Virus record (IMG/VR): IMGVR_UViG_3300050821_002347
Location: 1 to 48,389 of that record
From: a virus
Reading direction: 5' to 3' (one strand)
Length of the DNA stretch: 48,389 nucleotides
Part shown: positions 5,595 to 13,467 of the stretch, piece by piece
How the letters are laid out: the number at the start of each line of letters is the position of its first letter
Numbering within the stretch: the first letter of the stretch is position 1
The notes under the pieces: generated by a model
Databases searched by the model: none
The model's input: the letters and a program-made list of their open reading frames with translations, nothing else
What the model was told of the DNA's origin: nothing
Position numbers and translations under genes: made by a program

Positions 5595-8150
5595 ATGCCA
5601 GTTGACGAGCTCGAACAGAAAGACCAGCCCGCAGAAGAGCCTGAAACCGAGGAGCGATTGCCTCTCGGCACCTATGCCCCATTCGATGTATCGGACCAGA
5701 AAGAATGGACGAAAGCTGACCTCGATGAAGTGGAGGGCGGCAAGTTCAAGCTGGCTGAGAATCTGCGCGCGATGGTGGTTGCGGCGTGCGCGCGGGAGTC
5801 TTTAGGGCGCAGGCTCGAAGTAGGGCAGGCGTGGCGTCTGCAACTGATGGACCGGGGATTTCACCGGCTCATTCCCCGCAAGGGCGGCGGCTGGAACATT
5901 GCCTTTCAGGGCGGCAATTCTGGATACGATATCTATGGCGGCGCGGCGCTCAATAACCTCTACGATGTCAATATTATCGGGGCGCATAACGATATCATCG
6001 TCAATGCTCTGACCCGCGACATTCCGAAGACTGAGTTCACGGCAAAAAGTGACAACGACAAGGCGAGTACGGCAGCGGCCGCGGCAAACAAGATCAAGTG
6101 GTTCATTCAGGAAGACGCCAACTATAAACAGGGCTCGACCATGGCGGCGCGCTACTACTGCACGGATGAGCGGGTTGCGTGGTATATGCGCCCGGTTGCC
6201 GATGCGCAACGGTTCGGCTTCGAGGATGATGGCGTGGATGTGGTTCCCGAAACGGAAGAGTCCACGCCCGCGGGTAAGCCTTCCAAGAAGCCGAAGATTC
6301 AGACGGTGCTCAATACGTTCGGGAAACTCGAGCACAAGTGCCAGATCGCCGTCGATGACGACGAGCAGAGCCCTTACCAGATCCTCGCCAATGAGTACGA
6401 TACAGCGGCGCTGAGGGCGGAACTTCCATGGATTGCAGAGCAGATTACGGGCGGCAGTGCCGGCATTCCTGAAATTGAATTGGACCGCGTGGCGCGAAGT
6501 TCGATCAAGCTGGCGATTCAAGGCGGACTGGTGACCGGGCAGGGAACGGTCAACGATACGACCAAACTGCGCTGCTGGCTGACGCCCAAGTTCTATTGGG
6601 ATGACTCGTGCTCGGAAGATGCGCGGGACTGGTTCCTTGAAAACTATCCCAAAGGTGTATTGGCGGTCTATGCAGGCACGGAACTAGGGTTTGCGCGTAA
6701 CGAGGCATGGCAGGAAGTTCTGACGATCGGGCACGCTCGAACAGGCAAAGGGCAGAATCGCAGAGCGCTGACAGAAGCCTATTCCGGGCCGAACATGATT
6801 CTGGATAACTGGATCGATCTGCTGAGCAAATTCTTCACAAGCACGGTTCCCAGGGTGTTTCTGGACGAGAAGGCATTCAATGTGCCGGCCATCCGGCAAT
6901 CAGGCAATACGCCGGGCAGGATCGAAGGGTTCAATTCAGCCATCATTCCTCAGGGCAACGTTCCCATGTTGCAGATGCCCATGCCGACCCACCAGCCGAG
7001 CCTGCCTCAATTCATTCAGTATTTCGGCGGCGAACTGGCTGAGCTGCTGACCGGCGCGCAGGTGACGATTGCGGGCGGGGAATCGGAGACGGAAACGACC
7101 CTGGGCGAAGCGAAGATGGATAATGCCTCTGCGCTTACCCGGTTGAGCGAGCCGTGGGCGGCAACCTGCAAAGCGCTCTCGAACTGCACCCGGCAGGCGA
7201 TTGAGTGGAATGCCCGCGTACAGCCGGAAGGCAAAGTCTTTGATCGCGTCATCGGGACTCAAGGTCGGCTGCGGGTTGAAATGAAGGACATCGACACCCA
7301 GGTTCTTGCGGTCGCCGAGACGGACACGAATTTCCCCGAGTCGTGGTCCGAGCGCGAGGAAAAGGTCTGGCAACTGATCCAGCAGATGCCGACCAACCCG
7401 TTTATCGGGGCGCTGATGAGTTCGCCTGCCAATTCGCGGCTCATCAAAGAAGCCGCGCGCATGGGCATCACGGTTCCCGGCGCCGCAAGCTGGGAAAAGC
7501 AGGAAGGCGAGTTCGCGGTTCTGCTCGACGGCCAGCCGCAGCCTAACCCGGCATTGAAACCGTTGCAGATCCAGATTGCGCAATTGAAACAGCGCATGGA
7601 GCAGGGCGCATCTGACGTGAAGCAGCGGCAAATGACCGGGCAGCCTGTAGATCCACAGGAAACCCAGATGCTCCAGCAGGGCTTGCAGGCGATTCAGAAG
7701 CTCATGCAGCAGATGCAGTCGCTTCCGCCACTGATTTCAAGTGTGCCGGTCAGGGCCGACGGATCCGAGGAAGATGCCATCGAGGAGGCGTGCTGCCTGC
7801 TGAAGATGATTTCCCCGGAAGGCCGCAGGATGGCGACCTCGCAACTGCCGCGCGAAAAGGCTGCGTTTATGAATTTGCATCTGCATTGGTCTGAGCACCA
7901 GGCGGCGCAGAAGAAGCTTGCGGCGCAGAACCAGCAGCCGGTCGAGCCGAAGGCTTCGCTCACGCTGGCGGTCGATAAGATGCCCGGCCAAGTGCAGGCG
8001 GAATTGCTCTCGAAGATGGGTATCGCCGCTGATCCTGCCTCCTTCGACCAGTTGGGGCCGCACGAGGTTTCACATACGGTCGAAGGCGTCAATTCAAACG
8101 GCGCGGCAGAGAAGATTGAAACGAAGTTGAGCGGTAAGTCACTGAACTAG
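5595..8150 (+). CDS. portal protein
   Basis: An 851-aa protein. The portal forms the dodecameric ring at one capsid vertex through which DNA enters and leaves. Its length suits the large P22-like portals. Seen here: an acidic N-terminus, a mixed alpha/beta body (NDIIVNALTRDIPKTEF, then KIKWFIQEDANYKQG about residues 165-185), a central segment of long helices with LSEPWAATCKALSNCTRQAIEW, and a Gln/Met-rich C-terminal helical barrel-like stretch (about 655-720, many Q and M), as in long P22-type barrels. It lies between terminase and scaffold, the standard position. Family identity is by architecture and synteny. Confidence 0.82.
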   Translation: MPVDELEQKDQPAEEPETEERLPLGTYAPFDVSDQKEWTKADLDEVEGGKFKLAENLRAMVVAACARESLGRRLEVGQAWRLQLMDRGFHRLIPRKGGGWNIAFQGGNSGYDIYGGAALNNLYDVNIIGAHNDIIVNALTRDIPKTEFTAKSDNDKASTAAAAANKIKWFIQEDANYKQGSTMAARYYCTDERVAWYMRPVADAQRFGFEDDGVDVVPETEESTPAGKPSKKPKIQTVLNTFGKLEHKCQIAVDDDEQSPYQILANEYDTAALRAELPWIAEQITGGSAGIPEIELDRVARSSIKLAIQGGLVTGQGTVNDTTKLRCWLTPKFYWDDSCSEDARDWFLENYPKGVLAVYAGTELGFARNEAWQEVLTIGHARTGKGQNRRALTEAYSGPNMILDNWIDLLSKFFTSTVPRVFLDEKAFNVPAIRQSGNTPGRIEGFNSAIIPQGNVPMLQMPMPTHQPSLPQFIQYFGGELAELLTGAQVTIAGGESETETTLGEAKMDNASALTRLSEPWAATCKALSNCTRQAIEWNARVQPEGKVFDRVIGTQGRLRVEMKDIDTQVLAVAETDTNFPESWSEREEKVWQLIQQMPTNPFIGALMSSPANSRLIKEAARMGITVPGAASWEKQEGEFAVLLDGQPQPNPALKPLQIQIAQLKQRMEQGASDVKQRQMTGQPVDPQETQMLQQGLQAIQKLMQQMQSLPPLISSVPVRADGSEEDAIEEACCLLKMISPEGRRMATSQLPREKAAFMNLHLHWSEHQAAQKKLAAQNQQPVEPKASLTLAVDKMPGQVQAELLSKMGIAADPASFDQLGPHEVSHTVEGVNSNGAAEKIETKLSGKSLN

Positions 8151-8158
8151 GAGACGGA

Positions 8159-9400
8159 ATGGCTGACGAGACGGCAGTATTGGATGCGCCGGTAGAATCT
8201 ACCCCGGCAAGCACTCCTGCGAGTACAGAACCCACCACGCAAGCTGAAAGTAGTACGGAGCTTGTACCAAAACCGTCAACCCCCGCAGACAAACTCGACA
8301 AGCGGACGAACCCCGATGCGCTGCGGAAGACCCTCAAATGGCTGCGCGAGAACGGCGGCGAGCATTCCGAGCGTGCGCAGGACATTGAACGGGCTCTGGG
8401 GGAAAATAAGAGTTTCAAGACTGTCTGGCCCACCGTCCGAGAGGCGCGCGAGGCTAAGGCAGCGGTGGAGGCGGTGGGGGGAGCCGCCAAAATCGCTGAA
8501 TTGCAGACTTACGCCACTTCGATGCGGGAAGTGGATGAAATGCTCGAAGCGGGCGATCCGCGCGTCCTGGACAAGATCTTCGAGACGGGCGAGAAGGGAA
8601 TCGTCAAGCTTCTTCCCGGCCTGATTGAGCGACTGGGCAAATCAAATCCTGCCGAAGTAGCCGCCGCAGTCAAGCCACACGTGACCGGATTCCTCGATTC
8701 AGAAGGCTTGCCGGACGCGATTGATGACATGGTGCGCGCCTTCAACGCCAATAAGCCCGATGAAGCTAAGGCGGTTCTCGCCAAGATCATCGCTTGGTAC
8801 AAGGGCCTGGGAGCCAAGGGAGCGACAGAGAAGCCGGCCGAGCAGCAGGCCTGGGAGCGGGAACGCGATGAAACCCGGCAGAATACCTTCAAAGACGGCG
8901 TTGCCAATGCCTTCAATGCCTCAATGACCCACGCCGAAACGGTCATTGATCGGGAACTGGCTCCGGAACTCAAGAAATATGGCATTCCTCCGGAGACAGC
9001 GGAATTGATTCGCGGGGACGTGTGGAGACGGATCGAGCGCGAGCGTAACGCAGATCCGCTGTTCAAATCCGCGCTTGCCACGAAAATCAATGAGAACTCG
9101 CGCAAAATCGATCCCACGACGGCAGATTTCCTCAAAGCTCAGGTTGACCAGCGCGTGAAAGAAGCGGTGCGCAAGGAAATCGGCCTGCGCTACGGATTTA
9201 TCAAGAAACCAGCAGCAGGTCCGGAAGTTAAAACCAATGTCACCGCAGCGCCCGCAGGCCCTCAGAACATGCTCGACAGCGAAATGACCATGAAGAAACT
9301 GGGCAGGGCTGGAGCGCAGGACGCAATTCTTTCAGGAAAAGGATTTAATTCGGCAGGGAAGCCGCTGATTAAAGTGGGGCGCATCTGGAAATTGGCTTAA
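8159..9400 (+). CDS. putative scaffolding protein
   Basis: A 413-aa protein with the ribosome site GGAGACGGA. It has an acidic, Ser/Thr/Pro-rich disordered N-terminus (residues 1-50), a predominantly helical charged middle (AREAKAAVEAVGG, ERERDETRQNTF) and a basic C-terminus (RAGAQDAILSGKGFNSAGKPLIKVGRIWKLA). Scaffolding proteins are helical, highly charged and encoded between portal and coat, and their basic C-terminus contacts the coat. All of this fits. There is no protease motif, so maturation by a phage protease is not indicated. Confidence 0.7.
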   Translation: MADETAVLDAPVESTPASTPASTEPTTQAESSTELVPKPSTPADKLDKRTNPDALRKTLKWLRENGGEHSERAQDIERALGENKSFKTVWPTVREAREAKAAVEAVGGAAKIAELQTYATSMREVDEMLEAGDPRVLDKIFETGEKGIVKLLPGLIERLGKSNPAEVAAAVKPHVTGFLDSEGLPDAIDDMVRAFNANKPDEAKAVLAKIIAWYKGLGAKGATEKPAEQQAWERERDETRQNTFKDGVANAFNASMTHAETVIDRELAPELKKYGIPPETAELIRGDVWRRIERERNADPLFKSALATKINENSRKIDPTTADFLKAQVDQRVKEAVRKEIGLRYGFIKKPAAGPEVKTNVTAAPAGPQNMLDSEMTMKKLGRAGAQDAILSGKGFNSAGKPLIKVGRIWKLA

Positions 9401-9564
9401 CTATGCTATATTTCCATCCAGCAACCATGATTCATCCGCGAACGATGTAAAACTAGGCAGCAGACAATTTGAGCGCAAGGGCGTCCGGCACGACGTAAAA
9501 CTGCTCTGCTTTGCACTCAGCATGAAGGACCGGCTTAGGCCGCATCTCATTCTGGAGCAAAGCT
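9401..9564 (+). promoter_or_regulatory. structured 164-nt leader of the coat gene
   Basis: A non-coding gap. It contains an extended -10-like TGCTATATT at 9404-9412 without a clear -35; a 12-mer direct repeat CGAYGTAAAACT (9443-9454 and 9491-9502, 48 bp apart); the short hairpin CGGC-TTAG-GCCG (9531-9542); and GCTTTGC (9508-9514), which can pair with GCAAAGC (9557-9563) and cover the coat ribosome site (GGAG 9554-9557). It probably holds the coat promoter and a translational control structure. Confidence 0.5.
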
Positions 9565-10899
9565 ATGCCAAACCCGATGAACGAAGCTGCCGTTGAAAGC
9601 ATTGAGCTTGAAGCGGTGGATGACAAGATTGCAGAACTAGTCCCGCTGTTCGACGGAGACTATACGTTCTTCCGCAAACGCGCGAAGAAAGTTCCCATCA
9701 GCTATTCAACCGCAGCCGGTGGCACCACCGGACGCCCCTCATGGCGTAATTCGATGGTGATTCAGGGCGGCGCTCCGATCGTGACCGGAACAGGCGATCA
9801 GACCTCGCTTCTGCGCGGCACCGGCATTACCACCGCAGCCTTCGCGCAATCCCCGGTAGGGTTTTTCGGCGTGACCGAATATACCTACCTCTCGGAAATT
9901 GCGACCCAGGGCAAAGAGCGCGGACTGGTTGAGATTTCAACCGACCTCGTGAAGCGGTCCCTCAACTCCTTCCTGACCGGCATTGCTGCGCAGATCGCAG
10001 GCCCCGGCGTGGGTTCGGGAACGATTGCCATCATCCCATCGACGGCCACCGTTTCGAGTTCATCCGGTTCTGGTGCCACCACCAGCTACATCTCCGGCAT
10101 CACCAACGCGGCCAGCTTTACCGATCAGCAGGTTATTCAGGTCTTCTCGGCTGAAGGCGGGACCAACCGCGGCACCGCAACCGTCAGTTACACCGACGCT
10201 GTGGCACAGACAGTCTGGTTTTCGACTGCCCTTCCCTCAGGCACCGTGACCGGCGACTACCTGATCATCTCGGGCGCTTCCGGCGCGCAGGGTGCGGGGC
10301 TGGCGAACATTCACTACTGGAACGTCAATTCCAATGCCGGCACTGTGGGCGGATTGAGCCGCGCTTCCTACCCAGGAAGACTCTCGACGCCGACCATCAA
10401 CATGAACGGCCAGCAGATCACTCCGTCGGTCTTCCAGCGCGCGCTGATTCTTCTGGGCCGCGCACTCGGGCCTGACGCAGAAGCCATGTCTTCGATGGTG
10501 TGGTACGGGCAACCGGACCAGCTTTACACCCTCAATGCGCAGTGGTACGAGCGCATGATCACGCAGAACCTTGAGGGCAAAGGCGCTGAAATGATGGACA
10601 TTGGCCGCAAGGAAATGTCTAAGACTTTCGGCGGCCGCGAGTATCAGGTCAGCTACCAAGCCGATCCCACCCGCGTCGATGGGCTCGTCATGTCGAACTG
10701 GATGTTCGGCGAACTCAAGGAATGCGGGCTGTATGATTTCGGCGGCGGGAACACTGTGATGCCTGTTCCTGATGTGGGCACGACAAACGGAACATACATC
10801 ACGGATCGCATGTTCGCTTATGACGCATTTTTTCAATTGTGCAACAAAGCCCCCAGGAGTGGGATTTATCTCCAACAGTGCGGGGTGCTTGCCGTATAG
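9565..10899 (+). CDS. major capsid (coat) protein
   Basis: A 444-aa protein located after portal and scaffold, preceded by its own leader, the normal place for the coat gene. The N-terminal region (to about residue 135) has an acidic helix (VESIELEAVDDKIAELVPLF) and a loop-rich beta part resembling HK97-fold N-arm and E-loop sequence. A Ser/Thr/Gly-rich beta insertion (about 140-245) interrupts it. The C-terminal part (FQRALILLGRALGPDAEAMSSMVWY, then TRVDGLVMSNWMFGELKECGLYDF) looks like the spine helix and P/A-domain strands. The fold identity is inferred from position and layout, not from a diagnostic motif. Confidence 0.75.
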   Translation: MPNPMNEAAVESIELEAVDDKIAELVPLFDGDYTFFRKRAKKVPISYSTAAGGTTGRPSWRNSMVIQGGAPIVTGTGDQTSLLRGTGITTAAFAQSPVGFFGVTEYTYLSEIATQGKERGLVEISTDLVKRSLNSFLTGIAAQIAGPGVGSGTIAIIPSTATVSSSSGSGATTSYISGITNAASFTDQQVIQVFSAEGGTNRGTATVSYTDAVAQTVWFSTALPSGTVTGDYLIISGASGAQGAGLANIHYWNVNSNAGTVGGLSRASYPGRLSTPTINMNGQQITPSVFQRALILLGRALGPDAEAMSSMVWYGQPDQLYTLNAQWYERMITQNLEGKGAEMMDIGRKEMSKTFGGREYQVSYQADPTRVDGLVMSNWMFGELKECGLYDFGGGNTVMPVPDVGTTNGTYITDRMFAYDAFFQLCNKAPRSGIYLQQCGVLAV

Positions 10900-10929
10900 T
10901 TGACTGTCGGTTACATAGTTGAATAGAAT
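10900..10929 (+). promoter_or_regulatory. sigma70-like promoter for the inserted HNH gene
   Basis: TTGACT (10900-10905, five of six) and TAGAAT (10924-10929, five of six) are separated by 18 bp, immediately after the coat stop codon. It would give the endonuclease gene its own transcription start, independent of the late operon. Confidence 0.6.
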
Positions 10930-10949
10930 CGGAGTTAGAGGTTCTATTC
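10921..10949 (+). promoter_or_regulatory. 8-bp hairpin over the HNH translation start
   Basis: GAATAGAA (10921-10928) and TTCTATTC (10942-10949) are perfect complements with a 13-nt loop that contains the GGAG ribosome site. The ATG at 10951 follows the stem directly. In long transcripts the stem would form; in transcripts from the promoter at 10900-10929 it would be lost, because the 5' arm overlaps the -10 box. That is a classic design for silencing late translation. Confidence 0.55.
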
Positions 10950-10950
10950 G

Positions 10951-11427
10951 ATGGAAAACAAAACGTGCTCGAAATGTAAAGTTGCGCAGCCTGTATCAAG
11001 CTTCACGCTTTACAAAACAGGAAAATTGGCGGGCAAGTATCGCTCTCACTGCCGTACTTGCTCGTCAGCACAAGTGAAAGATTGGTCGCGGCGAAATAAG
11101 GCGCATCTTCTCGCAAGACAGCGGCGCTATTACGTTGAGAATTACAAAATGAGCATCCGGGCGCACATGGTCCGGTACGGGAAAAATGAGGAATGGTATC
11201 TTGCAACTCTTGAGAAACAACACGGTCTGTGTGCTATCTGCGAACTTCCCGAACGAGCAAAGCGAAAAGACGGGAAAATACAGCGGCTTTGCGTGGATCA
11301 CGACCACAGAACTGGCGTTGTTCGCGGGCTCCTTTGCACTGCTTGCAATAATCGCTTAGGGATGCTCGAAAAGCATGAGTGGATTCCGAAAGCTCAATCT
11401 TACTTAACGCAGTACCAACCCTCTTGA
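10951..11427 (+). CDS. HNH homing-type endonuclease, endonuclease VII-like
   Basis: A 158-aa protein. The N-terminus has two Cys pairs (CSKC, CRTC), a zinc-binding pair as in many free-standing phage HNH enzymes. The catalytic ββα-metal region reads CAIC, VDHDHRTG, VRGLLCTACNNRLG (about residues 91-140), the pattern of recombination-endonuclease VII-like HNH domains: His in DHDH, Asn in ACNN, and four Cys binding zinc. It interrupts the coat-to-chaperonin gene order, is visibly AT-richer than its neighbours and has its own promoter and a 5' hairpin, all signs of a mobile, recently acquired homing gene. It cleaves DNA; the target is unknown. Confidence 0.88.
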   Translation: MENKTCSKCKVAQPVSSFTLYKTGKLAGKYRSHCRTCSSAQVKDWSRRNKAHLLARQRRYYVENYKMSIRAHMVRYGKNEEWYLATLEKQHGLCAICELPERAKRKDGKIQRLCVDHDHRTGVVRGLLCTACNNRLGMLEKHEWIPKAQSYLTQYQPS

Positions 11428-11439
11428 GACGGAGATGCA

Positions 11440-11856
11440 ATGGAAATCGTAGACAAGCGCAAAGTGGACGCAGAAGGGGAAGCGCGCGAAACGTTCCCCG
11501 TGGAACAATTCGATGATTTCAGGCCGACGCTGGCCGGATTCATGCCGCTTTTTGATGCGGTGCTATTGCGGGAATTGAAACTCCCTGAGGAGTCAGCCAT
11601 CGTCACCCCGGATGCTTTCTCCGAGCCATGCCTTTACTGCGAAGTGATCGCAATTGGCAGCGAAGTAAAGAATGTTCAGACCAAAAATTCAATGATTAAT
11701 ATAAAAGGTAATGAGTACATGCCAAAGGGGATATCTGATGTCGTTCGTATCCTCAAGGGCATAGGGACGACAATCGCATTCTCGGATACCGATCCTGGGC
11801 AGCGGTATTTTACCGTCCACGTTCAAGACATCATCGGCAAGTGGAGTCGGCAGTGA
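11440..11856 (+). CDS. GroES-like co-chaperonin
   Basis: A 138-aa protein, longer than GroES (about 97 aa) by an N-terminal extension of about 30 residues. The core follows the GroES order: PLFDAVLLREL (first strand), a loop EESAIVTPDAF in the place of the mobile loop that docks on GroEL through a hydrophobic tripeptide (IVT here), then CEVIAIGSEV matching the EVVAVG strand, a later DVVRILKGIGTTIAF strand, and a C-terminal YFTVHVQDIIGKW matching the ILxxxDILAVL end. Phage T4 gp31 is the known precedent: it replaces GroES so GroEL can fold the coat protein. Its position beside the coat gene fits. The call is by sequence pattern and needs a structural check. Confidence 0.72.
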   Translation: MEIVDKRKVDAEGEARETFPVEQFDDFRPTLAGFMPLFDAVLLRELKLPEESAIVTPDAFSEPCLYCEVIAIGSEVKNVQTKNSMINIKGNEYMPKGISDVVRILKGIGTTIAFSDTDPGQRYFTVHVQDIIGKWSRQ

Positions 11857-12518
11857 GAAATGTCTGCCCGCCTGCGTTTCAACAACGCATTGCGCGCGCT
11901 GGGGGGCTTAATCGCTATGGCGGCCCTAATTACCGTCTGGCGTGGTCACAGGCTGAGACGCAGCGCGCCGGAGGGGTGTGGGTCCATGACCGATATGCGG
12001 GCTATCGTGAGGTTTATGTCGCCAACGGTTCACCATTCCCTCCCAGGCACGGATACTGGATCCTCATGGAGTGGGTTCCGCCAGAGGATTTTAATGGCGA
12101 AGCGGCCTACTTCTTTCTCCATCGTGACGAGACAACCGGACTTTGTACTCTCGGTCCATATCCGCATCGGGGCAGGTATCAAATCGCCGTCAAGCTCATC
12201 TGGACGACCGTAGACGACGGAGTGATGCAGATTGAACCGTGGCCGCTCAATTCCGCCGTCATCGATATGGTCATTCCGGTCATCATGGCCGGCAAGCGAG
12301 ATTCGGTGCAGAGACGGAAGCAGTTCGCGGCCGCAGAAAAGATCAGAGCCGAGCGCAAGATGGACGCGGCGATTGAATCGCTGATGAACGACGCGAAACG
12401 GCCTTTGTTGCTTCCCGGCAAAATCGAGGATCGTATTCGATTGATGGAGAAGCAGTGGTCCGAGTATCTGGCGAAGCAGCCGAAAATCAACAGAAGCGTG
12501 CAGCAAATTCAGGCATAA
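11853..12518 (+). CDS. hypothetical late protein
   Basis: A 221-aa protein. The GTG at 11853 overlaps the chaperonin stop (GTGA); an in-frame GTG at 11841 is less favoured. The first 120 residues are aromatic and Arg/Gly-rich with beta character (VHDRYAGYREVYVANGSPFPPRHGYWILMEW), and the last 90 are helical and charged (RRKQFAAAEKIRAERKMDAAIESLMNDA). Such a globular head plus helical tail could be a minor head protein. No family was recognised. Confidence 0.6.
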   Translation: MRNVCPPAFQQRIARAGGLNRYGGPNYRLAWSQAETQRAGGVWVHDRYAGYREVYVANGSPFPPRHGYWILMEWVPPEDFNGEAAYFFLHRDETTGLCTLGPYPHRGRYQIAVKLIWTTVDDGVMQIEPWPLNSAVIDMVIPVIMAGKRDSVQRRKQFAAAEKIRAERKMDAAIESLMNDAKRPLLLPGKIEDRIRLMEKQWSEYLAKQPKINRSVQQIQA

Positions 12519-12527
12519 GGAGACGGC

Positions 12528-13406
12528 ATGGCACAAGTGATCACAGAAGGAACCACTACAGAGAGGGCGAAGGCACAGGCCCGGTCCCTCGAGCGCGGGC
12601 ATAACCGTCCCCTGGGTGACGGCGTGTACCCGATGCAGCAGCCGGAGTTCTTTGTCTACCTCTATTCGGTGGCGAAGAAAGAGATGAGGACGGAGCACGC
12701 CCTGCTCGGCCCCGTCGAAGTCTTCCCGCTAGAGGAAGGCCAGCGCTACCGGAGAATTGGTATTCCGATCCCCGAACCGTTCCCGCAGCGCGTGGAAGAC
12801 GTGTTCAATGTGGGGCGCGATCCCTACGATTACCACAGAGGCAATGCGGGAGCACGTCGTATCGCACAGGATGTGTGCGATCCTTCGAACCCGACGCTGA
12901 ACCAGAAAATCGAGGATTACGGCAAGATTGATCCTTATTTCGCGGTGCAGAATGGAACCAATTTCGCCAAGCATGGCGTGTTCTGGAGCCTGAATGCGGA
13001 GCCGACCGAAGAGGAATTGACGTTCTTCGAGGCGCGGCGCGACAAGTTTCTGCGCCATGTCATCAACCTGTTCGACAAGTTCCAGGCCGAAGACCCCAAG
13101 AATGCAGAGCGTCTCATGGGCAACGCAGGATTCGATTCCCGCGACGTTCGGATTGCGCTCTCGACTTTCGGCGAGGAAAGGCCGGGATACAAGAGCTACG
13201 CCCCGATGAGCCAATGCCCGAACTGCGGGGAGAATATCAAGAAGGGCGTTGCCTTTCACAAGGATTCTGACGGGGATTTGTGCGTGATCGATTGGCGGCG
13301 CACGGTTGAAGCCGGCAAGAAGAAGCGCGAGGATGTGCCGCCGGAAAAGAAGTGGTGGGCCGGACCTGGAAGGCCGCCCAAGGAATCGCCGGAAACAGAG
13401 GCGTAA
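12528..13406 (+). CDS. hypothetical late protein with zinc-binding CPNC
   Basis: A 292-aa protein with the ribosome site GGAGACGG. The N-terminal two thirds are mixed alpha/beta (FFVYLYSVAKKEMR, VFPLEEGQRYRRIGIPIPEPFPQRV). The segment QCPNCGENIKKGVAFHKDSDGDLCVIDW (about residues 227-254) is a zinc-ribbon-like element with only three obvious Cys ligands plus His. The C-terminus is Lys/Pro-rich and probably disordered. It is followed by a strong hairpin and then the adaptor gene. Possible minor capsid or neck protein; no family recognised. Confidence 0.6.
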   Translation: MAQVITEGTTTERAKAQARSLERGHNRPLGDGVYPMQQPEFFVYLYSVAKKEMRTEHALLGPVEVFPLEEGQRYRRIGIPIPEPFPQRVEDVFNVGRDPYDYHRGNAGARRIAQDVCDPSNPTLNQKIEDYGKIDPYFAVQNGTNFAKHGVFWSLNAEPTEEELTFFEARRDKFLRHVINLFDKFQAEDPKNAERLMGNAGFDSRDVRIALSTFGEERPGYKSYAPMSQCPNCGENIKKGVAFHKDSDGDLCVIDWRRTVEAGKKKREDVPPEKKWWAGPGRPPKESPETEA

Positions 13407-13408
13407 AG

Positions 13409-13454
13409 GTTGGAGTCTAAAGGGGGCCGAACCGTCTCTCGGCCCCCCTCCAAC
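13409..13454 (+). terminator. 16-bp stem hairpin between late genes (attenuator or processing site)
   Basis: The inner stem is GGGGGCCGA (13422-13430) with TCGGCCCCC (13439-13447) around an 8-nt loop. The outer stem is GTTGGAG (13409-13415) with CTCCAAC (13448-13454), leaving a 6-nt bulge on the 5' side. No T-run follows on the plus strand, so full termination is doubtful. Partial attenuation or an RNase III-type cleavage site separating coat-region and tail mRNAs is more likely. Confidence 0.55.
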
Positions 13455-13467
13455 AAAAGGAGCGTAG

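Noticed and set aside
5802-7631. long minus-strand frames antisense to the portal gene
   Set aside because: They are antisense shadows with His/Arg/Leu-rich composition and no domain; the portal frame is clearly the coding one.
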